Assembly (NCBI GenBank): GCA_030704615.1
Contig: CM060731.1
Coordinates: 30,814,001 to 30,878,000 of the forward strand
Source: Takakia lepidozioides
Lineage: Eukaryota > Streptophyta > Takakiopsida > Takakiales > Takakiaceae
Reading direction: 5' to 3'
Length of the DNA stretch: 64,000 nucleotides
Part shown: in pieces, positions 1-12,600 of the stretch
How positions within the stretch are numbered: position 1 is the first letter of the stretch
Layout of the letters: every line of letters starts with the position of its first letter
Position numbers and translations under genes: made by a program
Notes under the pieces: model-generated
Databases searched by the model: none
The model's input: only the letters and a program-made list of their open reading frames with translations
Told to the model about the DNA's origin: nothing

Positions 1-1080
1 GGTGTGCTTGGCCATTATCTTGTTTATGCTCAGCCCAAGACGCAAATTGTGCAAAATCCATGACTTCATGTCATCATTGAGATAGGGAGCTATTGCACTT
101 CGGTTCAACTAACATGAAGGTCCGTGGCATATGACACCTCTTTCATTTACATATTGTTTCTCATAATAAACTATCTCCGCCATAGGAGGGTCCATGTAGC
201 ATTGTTTGACAACAAATCGGCACATGCATCCTCTTTTGATGCCTTCTCATGTTTTGTTGTTTGTTGTCCTTATTTGTTTCGGTTTTTCTCCTGTGGATGC
301 TGGCCCCACTCTAGGCTTTCTCCCCTTTTTCTTGGGTGGACCTGCACGCCATTTCTTCGCATGCATAGCCTCTGTTACCTCCACAATGTTTTGGGTATTG
401 TCTTCTGGGCCATAGGCGCAGTGATACCTACGCCAAGAACATGACTGGCCATTTAGAACAGCTCTTATGAAACCCGTAAGTGCATGGCTACTGGGATTGG
501 ACACAACCTGTACAATCTAAAGCATTCATTTCGTTTTCATGAATCGTGGCATGCTCATCAGGAATTCATACCTTGTAATGTTGATGGCACTGTTGATGCG
601 TGGTGCCTGAAGACTACTAGTAGGGGTGTTTTTCTGTCGATGACTGATGAAGGTGCATGGGGCCTCCTTCAGGGAGGACTCACCAGCAATAAAGTCAAGG
701 ACACGATTCCAAGGGATATATGCAATTTCAGCTGTGTTCTCATTAGGTATCTGTCCATGCCATTTGGTTGCACGTCATGGTGTGTGAAAGTACCTGTCTT
801 TGGTGTCTGTAGCAGACTTTGCAGTTTACAAAACAGGTGGGGCAAAATATTGCCACCTTGAACCACTTCAGCCATGCTTACTGAAACAAAATACTTCTGA
901 GTTGGCTGGTGTCTTCTTTCGCTGCCCTATACTGCCACAAACGTCGTGCTCTTTTATGATGGTGTTCACACAATTGCAATTTACATGGAATGCTTCATGT
1001 TCATGTGGGCAAGATACAAAAATGATTCCATTTGGAATGTGAATGTGTTGTGCTAGGGACGAGACGCGTTTGGAAACCAT
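1..1080 (-). pseudogene. Decayed transposase, N-terminal part
   Basis: On the minus strand a protein can be followed in pieces from about 1080 down to position 1, where it leaves the window. Near 250-110 it reads through a Cys/His segment (GCMCRFVVKQCYMD, then a tract ending in ICHG), the zinc-finger-like N-terminal module of a plant transposase family. Near 90-1 follows a helical segment (MKSWILHNLRLGLSINKIM). The 504-247 piece carries a basic AT-hook-like stretch (KKKGRKPR). In-frame stops occur before the GCMC segment and just after ICHG, so the copy is dead. I recognise the motif order from memory of hypothetical proteins common in seed-free plants; assignment to a MULE-like family is inference. 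The catalytic domain would lie left of the window. Confidence 0.55.
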
Positions 1081-1383
1081 GGAGACAACTGATGTACGAG
1101 GAAATGCACGATGAGGGTAGGAAAACCCTTGATTTGGGGTGGCTTTGCATGTGAGGATGTGGCATAAATCCGAACGTCCATTGGTTTCCTCAGATTTGCC
1201 ATTTCAAATTTGAATACCTATCAGAATGATTTTTGAAATAGACCATGATGTATGCTTGGGATTCCATGTATACTTGGTATAGCGCATACTATGGGGGATG
1301 GAGGACGATGCCATGCCCAGGATGGGAGGCGGGATAGGGATGTTCGTGAGGGCATGCGTCATGTCCCCGCATCGGGCACATGA

Positions 1384-1405
1384 GGGGGGGGGGGGGGGGG
1401 GGGGG
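1384..1405. repeat. Homopolymer of 22 G
   Basis: Uninterrupted run of 22 guanines followed by GC-rich sequence. Its length is probably unstable and could be assembled wrongly. On the opposite strand it gives proline-rich open frames that I regard as artefacts. Confidence 0.95.
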
Positions 1406-2343
1406 TTGCCGTGCGGTAACGGCCGCGCGGTGTGCGGGCGATGGAGGCGGGGGTGGGCGGGGGGTCCACGCTGGCTGAACCGGCTCCCTCGCATTCAACT
1501 CCCGGGCTTGATCTATTACTTGGCGTTCCGCTTTTGGTATTGCGTCAGCTCAACTTCCTGGATATGCACAAAGTGCCCGAGAGCCATTGTGGGGAATGTA
1601 TGGGGGGCGGAAGGGATGGTGACTTAACATATAACTTTATTACGACTAAAAGCCCACCATGTTTCAGTTCTAAAAAATTCCCCGTCTTTTACGCACAAGC
1701 AAGGCAGAAACACCCAACTAGGCTAACTGTTTTAGTGCCAATCTGTCTCTCGCTCCGTGTGAAAACCTGTGAACCCTTTGCTTGTGGTCGTGCCAAACTT
1801 AGGGCAAGGCCAACAAAAAACAAACTACCAACTTCTCAAGAATATTATCACATGGGTTATAAGAGACATACAATCCTTACACTCTTAGTACCTGGGCAGC
1901 TTAGATAAAAAAAATTGTCGACGAACTCCGTCTCCATTGACCTGGAGCCTTATTTTTCACCCGGATAGGCTTCCAACATTGCAAAAAGATAAGATAACAT
2001 AAAGTTTCTTTAACGTCCAGTGAATTTACAGATCAACACACAGCCCATCGAGGGGCCAATGGACGGTTTGAAGGCACATGTTGAAGGATTGAACCTGGGA
2101 TCACCCAGGTTATGCACATGCAAGGCACAAATACCCAACCACTGGCCAATCATACATTGCCGTCAAAGAGAAACTGAGACTAGTGGTTTTGAGCACTGAG
2201 AGAGAATTACTTGATATTTTATATTTTTGCCTTGTTTATTTGGAGGGTTATCACTAAAATTTTCCAACTGACCGGCTACAAAGTAGATAAGGGTCCAGGT
2301 CCCAAGGACCATTTTGGGGACCTAAAAGAGCTCTCGAAGTATA

Positions 2344-2381
2344 CCACGTCACAAGAGAAGCATGCCACGTCACAAGAGAAG
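2344..2381. promoter_or_regulatory. Two direct copies of a 17-bp ACGTCA-containing motif
   Basis: CCACGTCACAAGAGAAG occurs twice without mismatch (2344-2360 and 2365-2381), 4 bp apart and about 860-900 bp before the U-box start codon. Each copy contains CCACGTCA, which fits the ACGT core bound by plant bZIP factors (ABRE/G-box/TGACG types). The repeat is seen directly. A regulatory role for the downstream gene is inference. Confidence 0.35.
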
Positions 2382-3239
2382 TCATCGTCCGGACAAACAC
2401 GTGCGCGGAAACAGAGAGAAATGTCACACAGACAGTGTGGAGCGCTGTAGCCAATTCGCGAATGTGGTGTTGTGAGAATGCGTGCGAGACCAGTGAGAGG
2501 CTTGCTTGCTCGAGTTTGTCTGTAGTTGGAGATTTAGGAAGTTGGATACCATGATGATGGAGAGGATTATGGGAACCGTGAAGAAAAGATCTAGCAGTAA
2601 GAGTCCATTGAGGTTCACAGAAGGTGATAACAGAGCGAGGGAGGGGGGCGTGCATTCTCAGACAAGGAATTGTGGTCTGATTTTTGAGGTTTATAGGGTA
2701 TAGAGGTTAAGGAAGATAGAGGTGGATGTTTTCTTTCCATGGTTTTGTTGGAGTTGAGTGTCAGGGTCGCCTAAGCTCTGCTGAAGACCCGAGACAGCTC
2801 GGACGGCGACACTTGAACATCTGCAGGCAGGGCGAGCAAATGCCTACAGACTTTGCTAAAATTCGTTGGGTCATTCTGGAGGGTTCATGGGAACATGCGC
2901 CTACGTATCGTGCACAGCGCCTTCTCGGGTTGGCATAACTGTGGTGAGATTAACAAACACGGATGCACGGTGTTACGTTCTCAAGGTCTGACGGAAGTCT
3001 GAGTTTCCAGTACACACTGAAACACTGTTTTAGAATCATGTCAACTTGCCCTTGCGTATCCAAGACCAGAGAGAAGAAGCTCCTTATTGTGAATGGAGAA
3101 GTTCCATACTGTTATTTTGTGGGTGGGGGTTCTACCTGGTTCGATCGCAGAAAGGCAGTGGCATCAGTACTCTAGTACATTGTTTCTTCAGGACTCTTAC
3201 AGAAATACTACATATAATTTTATACAGAGAGAAGCAGGT

Positions 3240-6200
3240 ATGGATGGGATGATGACAGCCCAATGGGCAGGGTCGTTCAGCCGACGGGTTGCCATGCTTG
3301 CACTCGCCGCTCGAAATGTCACACCTGAGAAATTGCATGTTGCACACATCCTCCTATCTGATTTCGCTATTCGCCTTGACAAGTTGGCCCTTTTGATGAA
3401 GGACTTACAACGAGACCCAGACGTAAGCACCACTCCAGCATACCCATTTTTGGTGTTTAGACGCAGGCAAATTGTTTGAGTGTCTATCGATTTAGGTGGT
3501 GCAACTGATTATACTATGGACTGCAAGTTCTTCTAGAGCTGGTCGAGTGGGTTTATGGGATACCACCGAATGAGCCTTGTCTGAAATTGGTCATTGCACT
3601 CAGCTAACATCCAATATCAGTCCAACTTTCCAGGCTGATTAAGAGTCGATGATTGGGTTAGCCCATGGATGAGCGAATACTGAGAGAATGTACTCATTAG
3701 ACGGTTCTTGTCGCCCCAGAGAAAGCAAGAAAAAAGAAGAAGACATAAGCTTTGTAACTTGATGAGAGAAAGAAGATGAAATGGATTTCAGTGTTGAACT
3801 TAAGCTGCCAATCACTTCAGCGCCTGATAGCTGAAGGCCTCTTCCAAGGACAATGACACCACCATCTTCCCCTCATCTTGTAGTAGCTAGGTCACAAGAA
3901 ATGAGAATTATTTTCCTCGGGTAGGACAATCTGGAGCCTAGTCTGAGGAGGTTCATCAGCCTCACCAGTTGTGAGGCCCAACTCGGAAGTTCCTCGGAGG
4001 GATGTGGAGAACTCACTGGCGAGGTAGATAGCATGGTGAAACAGTTGTGTCCACCATATTCAGGATGTCAAAGATGGCTATGAAATTCTGGTTAGGGGTG
4101 CCTTTCTTGGTAGGGTGTGTTGTCAGCTTTCTTGAAGATTAACTTCGTTGTTGTTTGCACCAGGTCCAAGATAATGCAGAGTTTACTAAGGTGGAGAAGA
4201 GGGAGATGGAGGCAGATGTGACTGCCGCAGAGCAGCTGATTGAGGCTTACACTAACCGGTGCCCACTATCTTTGCTTTTGGGATGTCCACGATTATTAAA
4301 GCAGTTGCAAAAATTAAGTGCAAATTTGAGTAGATCTCTCAATTTATTCGTACCAGAAGTTTGTTCCCCAGCAATCAAGCTGCAGGTGTTACAGACTCAG
4401 CAATTCCTGGAGCAGCAAAACCTGAAACTAGGGGTTAAAGAACAGGCAATAGTTGAGTCTCTTGGTGTGGGGAATCTCAATTCAATAGCCTCAGACCCTG
4501 CCCTTGGCGACGAACTTGCACTCCAGATTTCAGAGTGTTTGGGTGTCAGCCTCAATAGCGATGCATTCTTGAAAGATCTTGCAACGCTGAAGTCGGAGGA
4601 GGGGGTTGATGTTGGTGAGGATAAAGCTTATTCTTTCTATTTGGAGCAGTGCATCTTGCTGCTGGAGAGAGCAGTAGTGAGATCTAAATGCCTGCCTGTG
4701 ACTGGGGTAGAGATGGGCCGCATGATTGCGGCCAGCCCACCCAGCCGAGAAAGATCCATGCGCAATACCCCTCTCCAGCCCCTCCAGTCCTTCATCTGTC
4801 CCATAACTAGGGAGGTGATGAAGGATCCTGTGCAGATTGCTTCGGGTCAGACGTATGAGCGCACAGCAATCGAAAGATGGTTTGCGGCTGGTCACACACG
4901 CTGTCCAATGGGGGTGGAACTCAAAAACACCAAGATGAAGTCAAACTTTGCATTGCGGCAATCTATTGCTGAATGGCGGGAGAGGAATTACAGCTGCCGT
5001 TTGGACATAGCTGAACAGCTCCTACTCTCTGAAGACCTGCTGTCCATAGACGTGGAAGAACAGGTCAAGGTCCTCCGGGATGTGCAAGCTCTATGTGAAG
5101 AAGATACAATGAATAAGTATACGATTGCTTCGAGAGGTCTTCTTGCTCCTCTTGTACATTTGATTGAGTCTAGAAACTTGGAGATTCGGAAGACGAGTTG
5201 TTCAGCCTTGTTCAGCCTTGCTCAGGACAACGACGACAATCAGGTATGCCAAGTTACAACTTTTCTACTTGGCGCTTTGTTCGTTTCTTCTTATGTGGGT
5301 TGTTCTTGTATGTTCCATTTCTATGGTTTTTTCCTCTGCCAAGAGGTTCTGGATGTGAATTTAGTCAAGGATAATTGTCTTTCAAGATCAGAGCATTTTA
5401 CAGCTAGTGTCCCAACGAGTGCGTGGGTAGCAGCCATTTGGTGCTAAGTCATGTCTTTTTCAGTAGGGTGAACTTGAGCAGACACTAAAGCTTTAGTGCT
5501 CACATAGTCTAGGAACAAATAATGTAGACTCCTTGATGGTTGGATGTATCATACATTTCTGAATATTGTTTGATATTGCATCTTATGCAATGTCTGCATG
5601 TACATTCGAGTCTCACCACTCTGGCCTGATCCAATGGTTTGGCCTGGAGCACTTGCATAGGCACTAATGGGGCAGTACCAATCTAGAGGCCCACATGAGC
5701 ATGCTGAGACTTGGTAGCCCAGGCAGGACCTATTCGATGTAGTATTCTTGTGATACCCACTTCACCTAAAAATCTAATGCTATTTTCATCACTATTCTCC
5801 AGGAGCTAATGGTGAAAGAAGGGTTGATTGATCTGGTTGTGCGGTGCCTGGCACGGCAATTTGATGAAGCGCAACAAGCTGTGTTGTTACTGAGATTGCT
5901 GTCGGAGAAGCCCAAGATAGCAGAGATGATAAGCCATGCACAGGGTGCAGTCTTGCTGCTAGTGACTTTGTTGGGGTGCGACCACAAAGAGTTGGTACCC
6001 GATGTCAAGGCTGTGTTGGAGAATGTTCCCGCAAGTGATGACAATGTTGTAATCATGGCTGAAGCCAATCTCTTGACACCCTTGGTCTTGCGCCTGGTCC
6101 GTGGTAGGTTCTTTCTCCTTACAGCCCTGCGGTGCTGTCAGTGCCACATGCGACATCTAGGCTAATTATAGGGTTACATCATCATCATCACTTGTCGATT

Positions 6201-8534
6201 GCAAAGCCGACCCCCTTACAAAAGTTACCCTGAAAAGGAATTAATGGGATCAGTTCAATCCTAGTGAAGTGAATTGTTGTTGGCTGGGTCAAAGGCTACA
6301 GATATCTTGGGCTTGGTTGTATGCCCTGATGATTTTTCCTCCACAACCAAGAGATGATACCCTTTTGTGTGCAATAAGTACACTTCTCTGTTTGTGTTGT
6401 GGAACTAGGCATGACAGATGTGGTCAGGGTTTCACACTGAAAGGAAAAGGAGATGAGAGCAGGATGTGGATGATCCATGATGACTTCTTGAGTCTTACTG
6501 CACAACAATTCCTGTGGCTGGGGCTGCGTAATTGAATCAGTACCTTCTAATCTGTACAATCCTCCTATCATAGATGAGTGCATTTAAAGCCAACACAGGA
6601 AATTCCCTTGTGAAATGTAGGAGCAACAGCATCCAAGATTGTCATGGCCAAGACTTTGGCGCGGCTCCACATGCCAAGTACCAGCAAAGTTGTTGCAAGT
6701 ACCCACGATTCAATAGTCACTTTGACCAACATGATGAATTCAGCAAACGAGGATGAACAGGACTCAGCCATCAGTGCCTTGGAGAACCTCTCTACTGTAG
6801 ACAAGGTTGGCCGAATGATCGCTGATTGCAGTGGTCTTGAGGTTAGTTCCTTTGCCTCAAAGCCAGTACTGCTTTTCTCAAGCTGTGGTGTAAATTTTAG
6901 GCTTGTACCGCTTTTGACCGCCCACAAGCTGACCTAAGGAAATTGTGGTGTTTCTGAGGATGAGGTGTACTCATTAGACTATGCATGCTGTAGCCTTGTG
7001 CCCAGTTTGGACGGTGCAGAAAAAGGTAGGGAGGAGGAAGTAAGGGGCCATGAGGAGAGCAGCGTAGGGGCTGTTACTGCTCTGAAGGTTCAGTCAAGTA
7101 GTGATGAAGTCAATTCGAAAGCAAGGAATCGTACCACCCGTTTGTTTTTTTGAGGGTGAGATTTGTTGAATGCAGACGAGTGTTACAGCATTAAAGTCAC
7201 ATTTTGGTTTACTAGCATCCATGCATGTATTTACTCAGTAAGAGTTGCTGGTGCAGATTCTAATTAGGTTGTTGACATCTGCGAAGTCATCAGCCAGCTT
7301 GAAAACTCGTGTATCTCAAGTCATTGCCAATGTATTGGTCGCCCTAGGTGATGAATGGCACCAAAGCAACGAAAGAGACCTGGATCTTGAAAGTTATGTA
7401 AACAGATTCCTCTCTTTTATGGGGCCGCTCACACCTCCCACAGTGCAAGGCCACCTGCTGCGTGGTCTGCTGGGACTTGCAAAGGGTGAAGCTACAAGGG
7501 TGGTGGCAATAGAGAAGATGAAAGAGAGGCAGGGGTTCAATGTGCTAATACCACTGCTGAAGGGAAGTGTGCCATCAAAAGTGAGACATTATGCCATCCA
7601 ACTTTTTTGCTGCTTGTCAAGAGTGTTCGGTTCAGAGGCTTGTGCAGCCTTGAAGGAGCAACCAGACAGTCTACATCTGCTTGTGGAAATTATACAGAGA
7701 ACAGATTCTACAGAGGTAGAGATTGTTTCAGCAACTAGTATCTTGGGGGACTTACCAACAGACGATAGCAATGTTACTGCTGTGTTACAGAAAACAAATG
7801 TTGTCATCTCTCTTGCAAGACACTTGGGAGACAGGAATGCGGTCTTGGTGGAGGCAGCTGCTGGAGCCCTCCTCCGCTTCAGCTCTCCAACGCAGGTGGA
7901 GCTGCAGCAAAAACTAGCAGAACTTGGGGTAATTCCAAAGTTTGTAAGTGTCCTTGATTTGGGTCGGAACCTGGCAAAAGAGAGGGCTGCCACTGCATTG
8001 GCCAATTTTTCCGCCAGTACACCATCGTTGGTACGACCTGTAAGCACGCCCAAGTTTTGGATGTGCTTTGCGCCCCGAGCAGAAACCTGTCTGTTGCATG
8101 CCGGGTTATGCTCAGTGGAAACTAGTTTCTGCTTGCTTGAAGCTGATGCGATAGCCCCTCTTCTTGCAGTTTTGAAGGAAGGGGATCCCCAGCCTGCTGA
8201 GGCAGCACTGGTGGCTTTAAACACTTTGGTTGACGACCGTACAAGGTACTGGGAGCGTGGATGCCATGTGATTGCGAAAGCGAAGGGCATTCCACTCATT
8301 ATCAGCATGCTGAGCAAAGGCACTCCGCACGCCCAGGAAGTCTCAGTCAACATGTGTGAAAAGTTTTTCCGGTTGGAACAATATCGCGACAACTATGGTG
8401 GAACTGCACAGATGCACATCATCAGTGTTGCACAGAATGGAGGTCCAAATGCGAAACGAGTTGCTGGGCGTATTCTCCGGCAACTTGATCTTCTCCACAG
8501 CCAGTCAAACTACTTTGGCACATCCATTCCCTGA
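3240..8534 (+). CDS. U-box/armadillo-repeat E3 ubiquitin ligase, five exons
   Basis: Exons 3240-3422, 4164-5243, 5803-6103, 6621-6841 and 7257-8534 join in frame with GT..AG introns to give about 1,020 residues. The product would pass ubiquitin from an E2 to target proteins. An N-terminal helical region (about 1-260) precedes a U-box at about 270-340, with FICPITREVMKDP, the TYER/IERW segment and TRCPMGVELKN. Armadillo-like helical repeats then run from about 370 to the end. U-box position and total length resemble the plant PUB42/43/44 group (family memory, not searched). The start ATG at 3240 begins MDGMMTAQW; another in-frame ATG lies upstream at 3093, but the sequence between is not protein-like. 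Exon 4 has two in-phase acceptors (6621 or 6630), differing by three codons. No lesion is seen. Confidence 0.9.
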
Positions 8535-11500
8535 TTGGTCCAATTCCAGTGTGGTGTTAAAGTCAAGCAGGAGCTAGCTTACTACAACGTTCAATCTTGA
8601 TTGCCCCACAAGGAGGGGTAATATTTACGTTGCAGACAGGTCACTATGGCGTTCGTGCGTTTCTGCCATTTGAGTCACAGTAACCATCTGAATCATGGTA
8701 GTGGTGGCATCAAAGAAGGGCCTTTGCCAAACCCAGGGCTTCAAATCAGCTCAAGTGGCCAACACTATGGGTGCTGTCACAGTTCTGACTTTTTACACCC
8801 ATCAGCACAATGACCAGAACATATTGGCACAAGCTGAGAAAGTTCTCAAGTGAGCCTGCCTGTGAAAATAGCGAGTTTCTCCATCAATGGAAGACGGCTC
8901 AAATCTACGACTGCATTCACGGTCATGTTCCCACTTATCCTGATATTAGAGGACATATTATCTGTTTGGACAAGATCCTCAGCAGCAAATGCAGTGATGA
9001 TGTTCACATGTTGTAAATTGTGACCTGTACGGAGGCTATATTTGGGACATTTCACATCTGATTACTGTCTATGAAGTAAAGCTTCTGTGCCAAAAATTGC
9101 CTGTCATGTTCTCAAATGGTCTCCTGCTTGCCACACTGCATTGTCACTGGCTCAGTTATTGGACAAACCTGTACCTGTAAGGAGTGTGGAGCACAGTGTA
9201 AGCAGCGAAGTATGACTACACTTTCTTTACATGAGTTCGCTCCCATTGAAGACCAAAGCTGGATTGTACTTCGAGCAATGGATCAAGAAGTGAATATATT
9301 TACTGGTGTAAATTCTATATAGCTTCCACAGCACCCATCTGCAGGAGAGATTTACAAGCCATTCCTTTCCATGGCGATCCCCTCTGCATACCCCAACCCA
9401 CCTGCTCTAAGCACAGCCATCTGCAAGGCAGTTGTAGATCAGACCTCTGAGGGACAGATGTTGTTTATTATCTGACCTCTCAATCGTGGGAAATTATTTG
9501 GATGATCTATGAAGATTGGGTTAGTCTTCTGCTGTTGATCGTTGAGAAGGAAAACCTTCAAATCCTAGAGCTGCATCTACGGATATTGGCAGAATTTCGA
9601 TTCCATATCCCATGTTTATGAGACTCTAAGGAAGACTACCGGACAGAAATCTTTGTACGTGGCTTGCTTGATCGAGTTTTCAGATAGAGAAGAACCCCGG
9701 GAAGAACCCCCGTTAAGCTTTAAGGTAACTTAGGCCTCTACAAATATTCTTGCATTCCTTAGCTCTAAACTTGTTTTCTTTCACCTAGGGTGAAGTAGCA
9801 CTATATCTGCCAGTGTCTCTTAGTCTTGTGAGGTTGAGTGTAAGATCTTTAAAATGACAAATGGTTCCTTGTCCAAAAATCAGAGAACCAATTCCATTGG
9901 TGGTTAGTTCTGCTACCTGCATGTGTAAACACCACAATGACTTGTGTGGCCTGTGACTATGAGCACATATTGTGCTGTTGTTTTACTAAATATATGCAGA
10001 TTTCGGCTACAAAAGAGGTCTTAAGCAATACTGTAAATGCCAATATTCCAAAAAACCCTATTTGTTATTTTTCATGAATTTCTAATGACAAAAAATACTT
10101 GACATTCAATACCTCCCACACCGCAGGTCCAAAGATTATGAAACCAACCCCCTGCTCATCGAGGGCTTTCCAGCGGTATTAAAGACCCTGGGGACCTTGC
10201 AGTTTGGGAGATCTCAACAACGAAACAAAACAAACAAACAAAACAAAACAAACTACGTTGCTTAATATATGGATTCTTTATGACTTGAATAGTCAGACAG
10301 CTGATGAAGATATAGATGAGCAAATTTCACTAATTTCATAATGATTTGGCAGTTCATTGCCAGATCTTGCAAATGTGGGTTCTATATGCAAATTTCTACC
10401 TTTGTACTCTGATCGTCCATGCAATGACATGCAGGCACCTCTCAATTGCTAAGATGTGGCTCTAATTTGTGTCACATTGGAGAAGTAATCAAGCATGAGA
10501 CCCTTCTTGAGCTGGTTCAATTGAGAAAGAAAACTAACGAGACAGAACCACCTCAAAAATAACAAAGAGAAAATGTAAGAGGAGAAGCAGTCATGTCTGA
10601 TATATGTTGACCCTGGATGCTCTTTAGAATCACTAGGCCGTTGCCATGTAACATCGCCCCTGTTGCTGCTGTCTCTTTAGTCCTCTCCGACGACTCCTTA
10701 CTGTTCGCAAGCTGCTTATTACCTACAAAAAAATGACCTTAAGCTTGAACAGTCGTCTAGAGATGAACCCCTTCCCCTAGAGAGAAGAAGTCCTCTGGCA
10801 CATGAAGGACAAAATGCATAGACACAGCAGCCATCTCAGACATATTCACATCTAATCATGCCCCCAAACTTCCTCAACATTACATCCCAAAATAAACAAG
10901 ATTGGTCAGAGATTTGAGTAGCCATCATAATCAAGTGTATGTCCATAAAATAAACAACAGACAAAAGAGCAAACCTGCTCTTTAGGGTTTCAGGGTTTCA
11001 CAATAATTTGCTAAGCAGCTGTCACTCCAGGACAGGACAGAATGTACTCATAAGACGACGTTTCCAGGACAGGACAGAGAGGGTTAGGCTGGTATGGAAG
11101 CTGATAACTTACATCCAGACTACAAATTCTTTAGAGATTTTTTCTCTACTGCCTTTAAGAATCTAACTCGTGGACCATCGTCATTCCATTGAGACCAGAT
11201 TCAGCCACAGATGGTAAGGATTGTAACAGCTGTACGACCGCCAAAACCTTTGATTTCTGGAAGAAGGGATGAATCTAATTTAGGATTACAGAGAAGCCCA
11301 CATCATCAAGCCACACCTTGATAGCAAATATTGCCATTGAGCAGTGCAAATATATATTTCAAGTTTTCTGGAGCAATGTGTTCCCTATCTGGTCTTGAGT
11401 GCAGCTTTTTGTCCTATCTACCGTTACTAGCACCACCTACTGAGTTCTGTGGGAATGGTCTAACCTCTTTTTGTAAGCATGGACTTCTTCAACCTGAAAG

Positions 11501-11788
11501 GATGACTTCCGCTACACTTCTATAAGCTCACCCTTGACAACCTCTTCATTGTCGGAGTTACCAAATCCTCCAGGGCATTGCCTCTGCGCTTAGCCTCATC
11601 AAAGACAAGCCAACTCCACCAAGACCTTGAGTGCTTTAACAAATGCCAAGTATAATCATTCTTGGACGATCCACAGTCTCTTGACAGCTTTTCGGCTTTC
11701 TGTGTCAAAATCCTCAAAAAGCACATATTCCACATTGCCAGTAACTTATGAGCAAAGCCAATCATTGACATCCGTGCATAGCAGATTA
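8535..11788. other. Intergenic region between the U-box and membrin genes
   Basis: No coding sequence is supported. The left part should hold the 3' untranslated region of the U-box gene, the right part that of the membrin gene. Contents visible are an AAC/AAAC-type simple repeat at about 10216-10252 and AT-rich mixed sequence. Short open frames here lack domain signatures or splice context. Confidence 0.6.
10216..10252. repeat. AAAC/AAC simple repeat
   Basis: Interrupted microsatellite of AACAA, AAACA and AACAAAC units in intergenic sequence. Confidence 0.85.
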
Positions 11789-12499
11789 CTACGAATGGGT
11801 CCATCTCCAAAATGCAATGACAACTATAACAGTCACGAGCATGCCAACATAGGCCACCCATCTATCCATGAGATGTCGCCGTTCTATGACTCTCAGCACT
11901 GAGTTGGACAGGCCCACAGTGTTCAGCACATCATACGCCTTGCGTTGGGCTTGCTTGAGGCGATCGCGCTGGATGGCATACTGGGCTAGCACGGCAGATC
12001 CCGTGGCGAAGGCATCATCAAGCATTCGTGAAGAATTGCGAGCTGACTGCATTGCCAGGGCCTCCTCGTCATACACCTCCACGATCTGTGCTCCATCCCC
12101 TCTTGTGCGGCGGAAAAGCTCCGCGCGATCTTGTGCTTCTACTTGGCGACGATGCTGCCGGCTCTGGTACTTGTCAAGCCCTGCTTTCAAGGCCTCCACT
12201 TCCTCGGCCACTTGCTCCACCTTCCGTTTCCATAGATCCCGCTGTGCCTTTGGCATCTGCTGGCGCCATAGCCGATCCATGTCAGAACTCCACACGCGCA
12301 ACTGCCCAAGCTCCCGATTCACATACTCAGCCAGATCCGGCGCAACGGGCCCTTCCTGACCTATTCCCCTCAACCTGGGGCTGCTGTTGCTGCCCTGTTG
12401 TCCTGATGATTCCAGTCTTTCCAGCCTTTCCAGCCCATCCCGGACCATCAGCAATGTGTGCCGCGCTTGCGCGTACACCTCCGACAGTGTGGCTGCCAT
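11789..12499 (-). CDS. MEMB: Membrin, Golgi Qb-SNARE (MEMB11/12-like)
   Basis: A 236-residue intronless reading frame from the ATG at 12497-12499 to a TAG at 11789-11791. Membrins are tail-anchored Qb-SNAREs that act in ER-to-Golgi and intra-Golgi vesicle fusion. The N-terminal helical region contains RDGLERLERLESS and QRDLWKRKVEQVAEEVEAL. The SNARE motif (about 125-210) contains QRDRLKQAQRKAYDVLNTVG followed by LSNSVLRVIERR, the most diagnostic membrin stretch. A single C-terminal transmembrane helix (VAYVGMLVTVIVVIAFWRW) ends two or three residues before the stop. Length matches the family (about 225 residues in Arabidopsis, from memory). An upstream in-frame ATG at 12580 exists, but the MAATLSEVY start matches the family better. 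Confidence 0.93.
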   Translation of the reverse strand: MAATLSEVYAQARHTLLMVRDGLERLERLESSGQQGSNSSPRLRGIGQEGPVAPDLAEYVNRELGQLRVWSSDMDRLWRQQMPKAQRDLWKRKVEQVAEEVEALKAGLDKYQSRQHRRQVEAQDRAELFRRTRGDGAQIVEVYDEEALAMQSARNSSRMLDDAFATGSAVLAQYAIQRDRLKQAQRKAYDVLNTVGLSNSVLRVIERRHLMDRWVAYVGMLVTVIVVIAFWRWTHS

Positions 12500-12600
12500 G
12501 ACTATTCCCAAATCTTTCTCCCAAGACGCTGCTACCCTCAACGATCGAGAGAGAGAAAAGACAGAGGGCCAGGAATCCACAAACTAGAAAACCTCTCAAG
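12500..12600 (-). promoter_or_regulatory. Likely 5' leader of the membrin gene, CT-rich on the minus strand
   Basis: Immediately upstream of the membrin ATG the minus strand is pyrimidine-rich (complement of the GAGAGAGAAAAGACAGAG tract at 12547-12566). That is typical of plant leaders and Y-patch promoter elements. No TATA box was assigned. Confidence 0.35.

Larger units (their letters stand above)
1081..3239. other. Non-coding region upstream of the U-box gene
   Basis: No gene is supported here. It contains the G-run, a short GC-rich segment at 1320-1500, and otherwise mixed sequence. The last 800 bases probably hold the promoter and 5' leader of the U-box gene at 3240. No convincing TATA box at a suitable distance was identified. 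An intron in the leader is possible, because a CAG precedes the start codon at 3235-3237. Confidence 0.5.

Noticed and set aside
1204-1627. Proline- or glycine-rich short proteins around the G-run
   Set aside because: Composition is dictated by the 22-G homopolymer; there is no splice or start context and no similarity I recognise.
7589-8392. 267-codon open frame on the minus strand
   Set aside because: It lies wholly antisense to exon 5 of the U-box gene, whose plus-strand protein is clearly conserved. The antisense frame has no recognisable domain.
11520-11861. 113-codon minus-strand frame overlapping the end of the membrin gene
   Set aside because: It is out of frame with membrin and covers its 3' end and untranslated region. 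The membrin frame has a clear stop at 11789.
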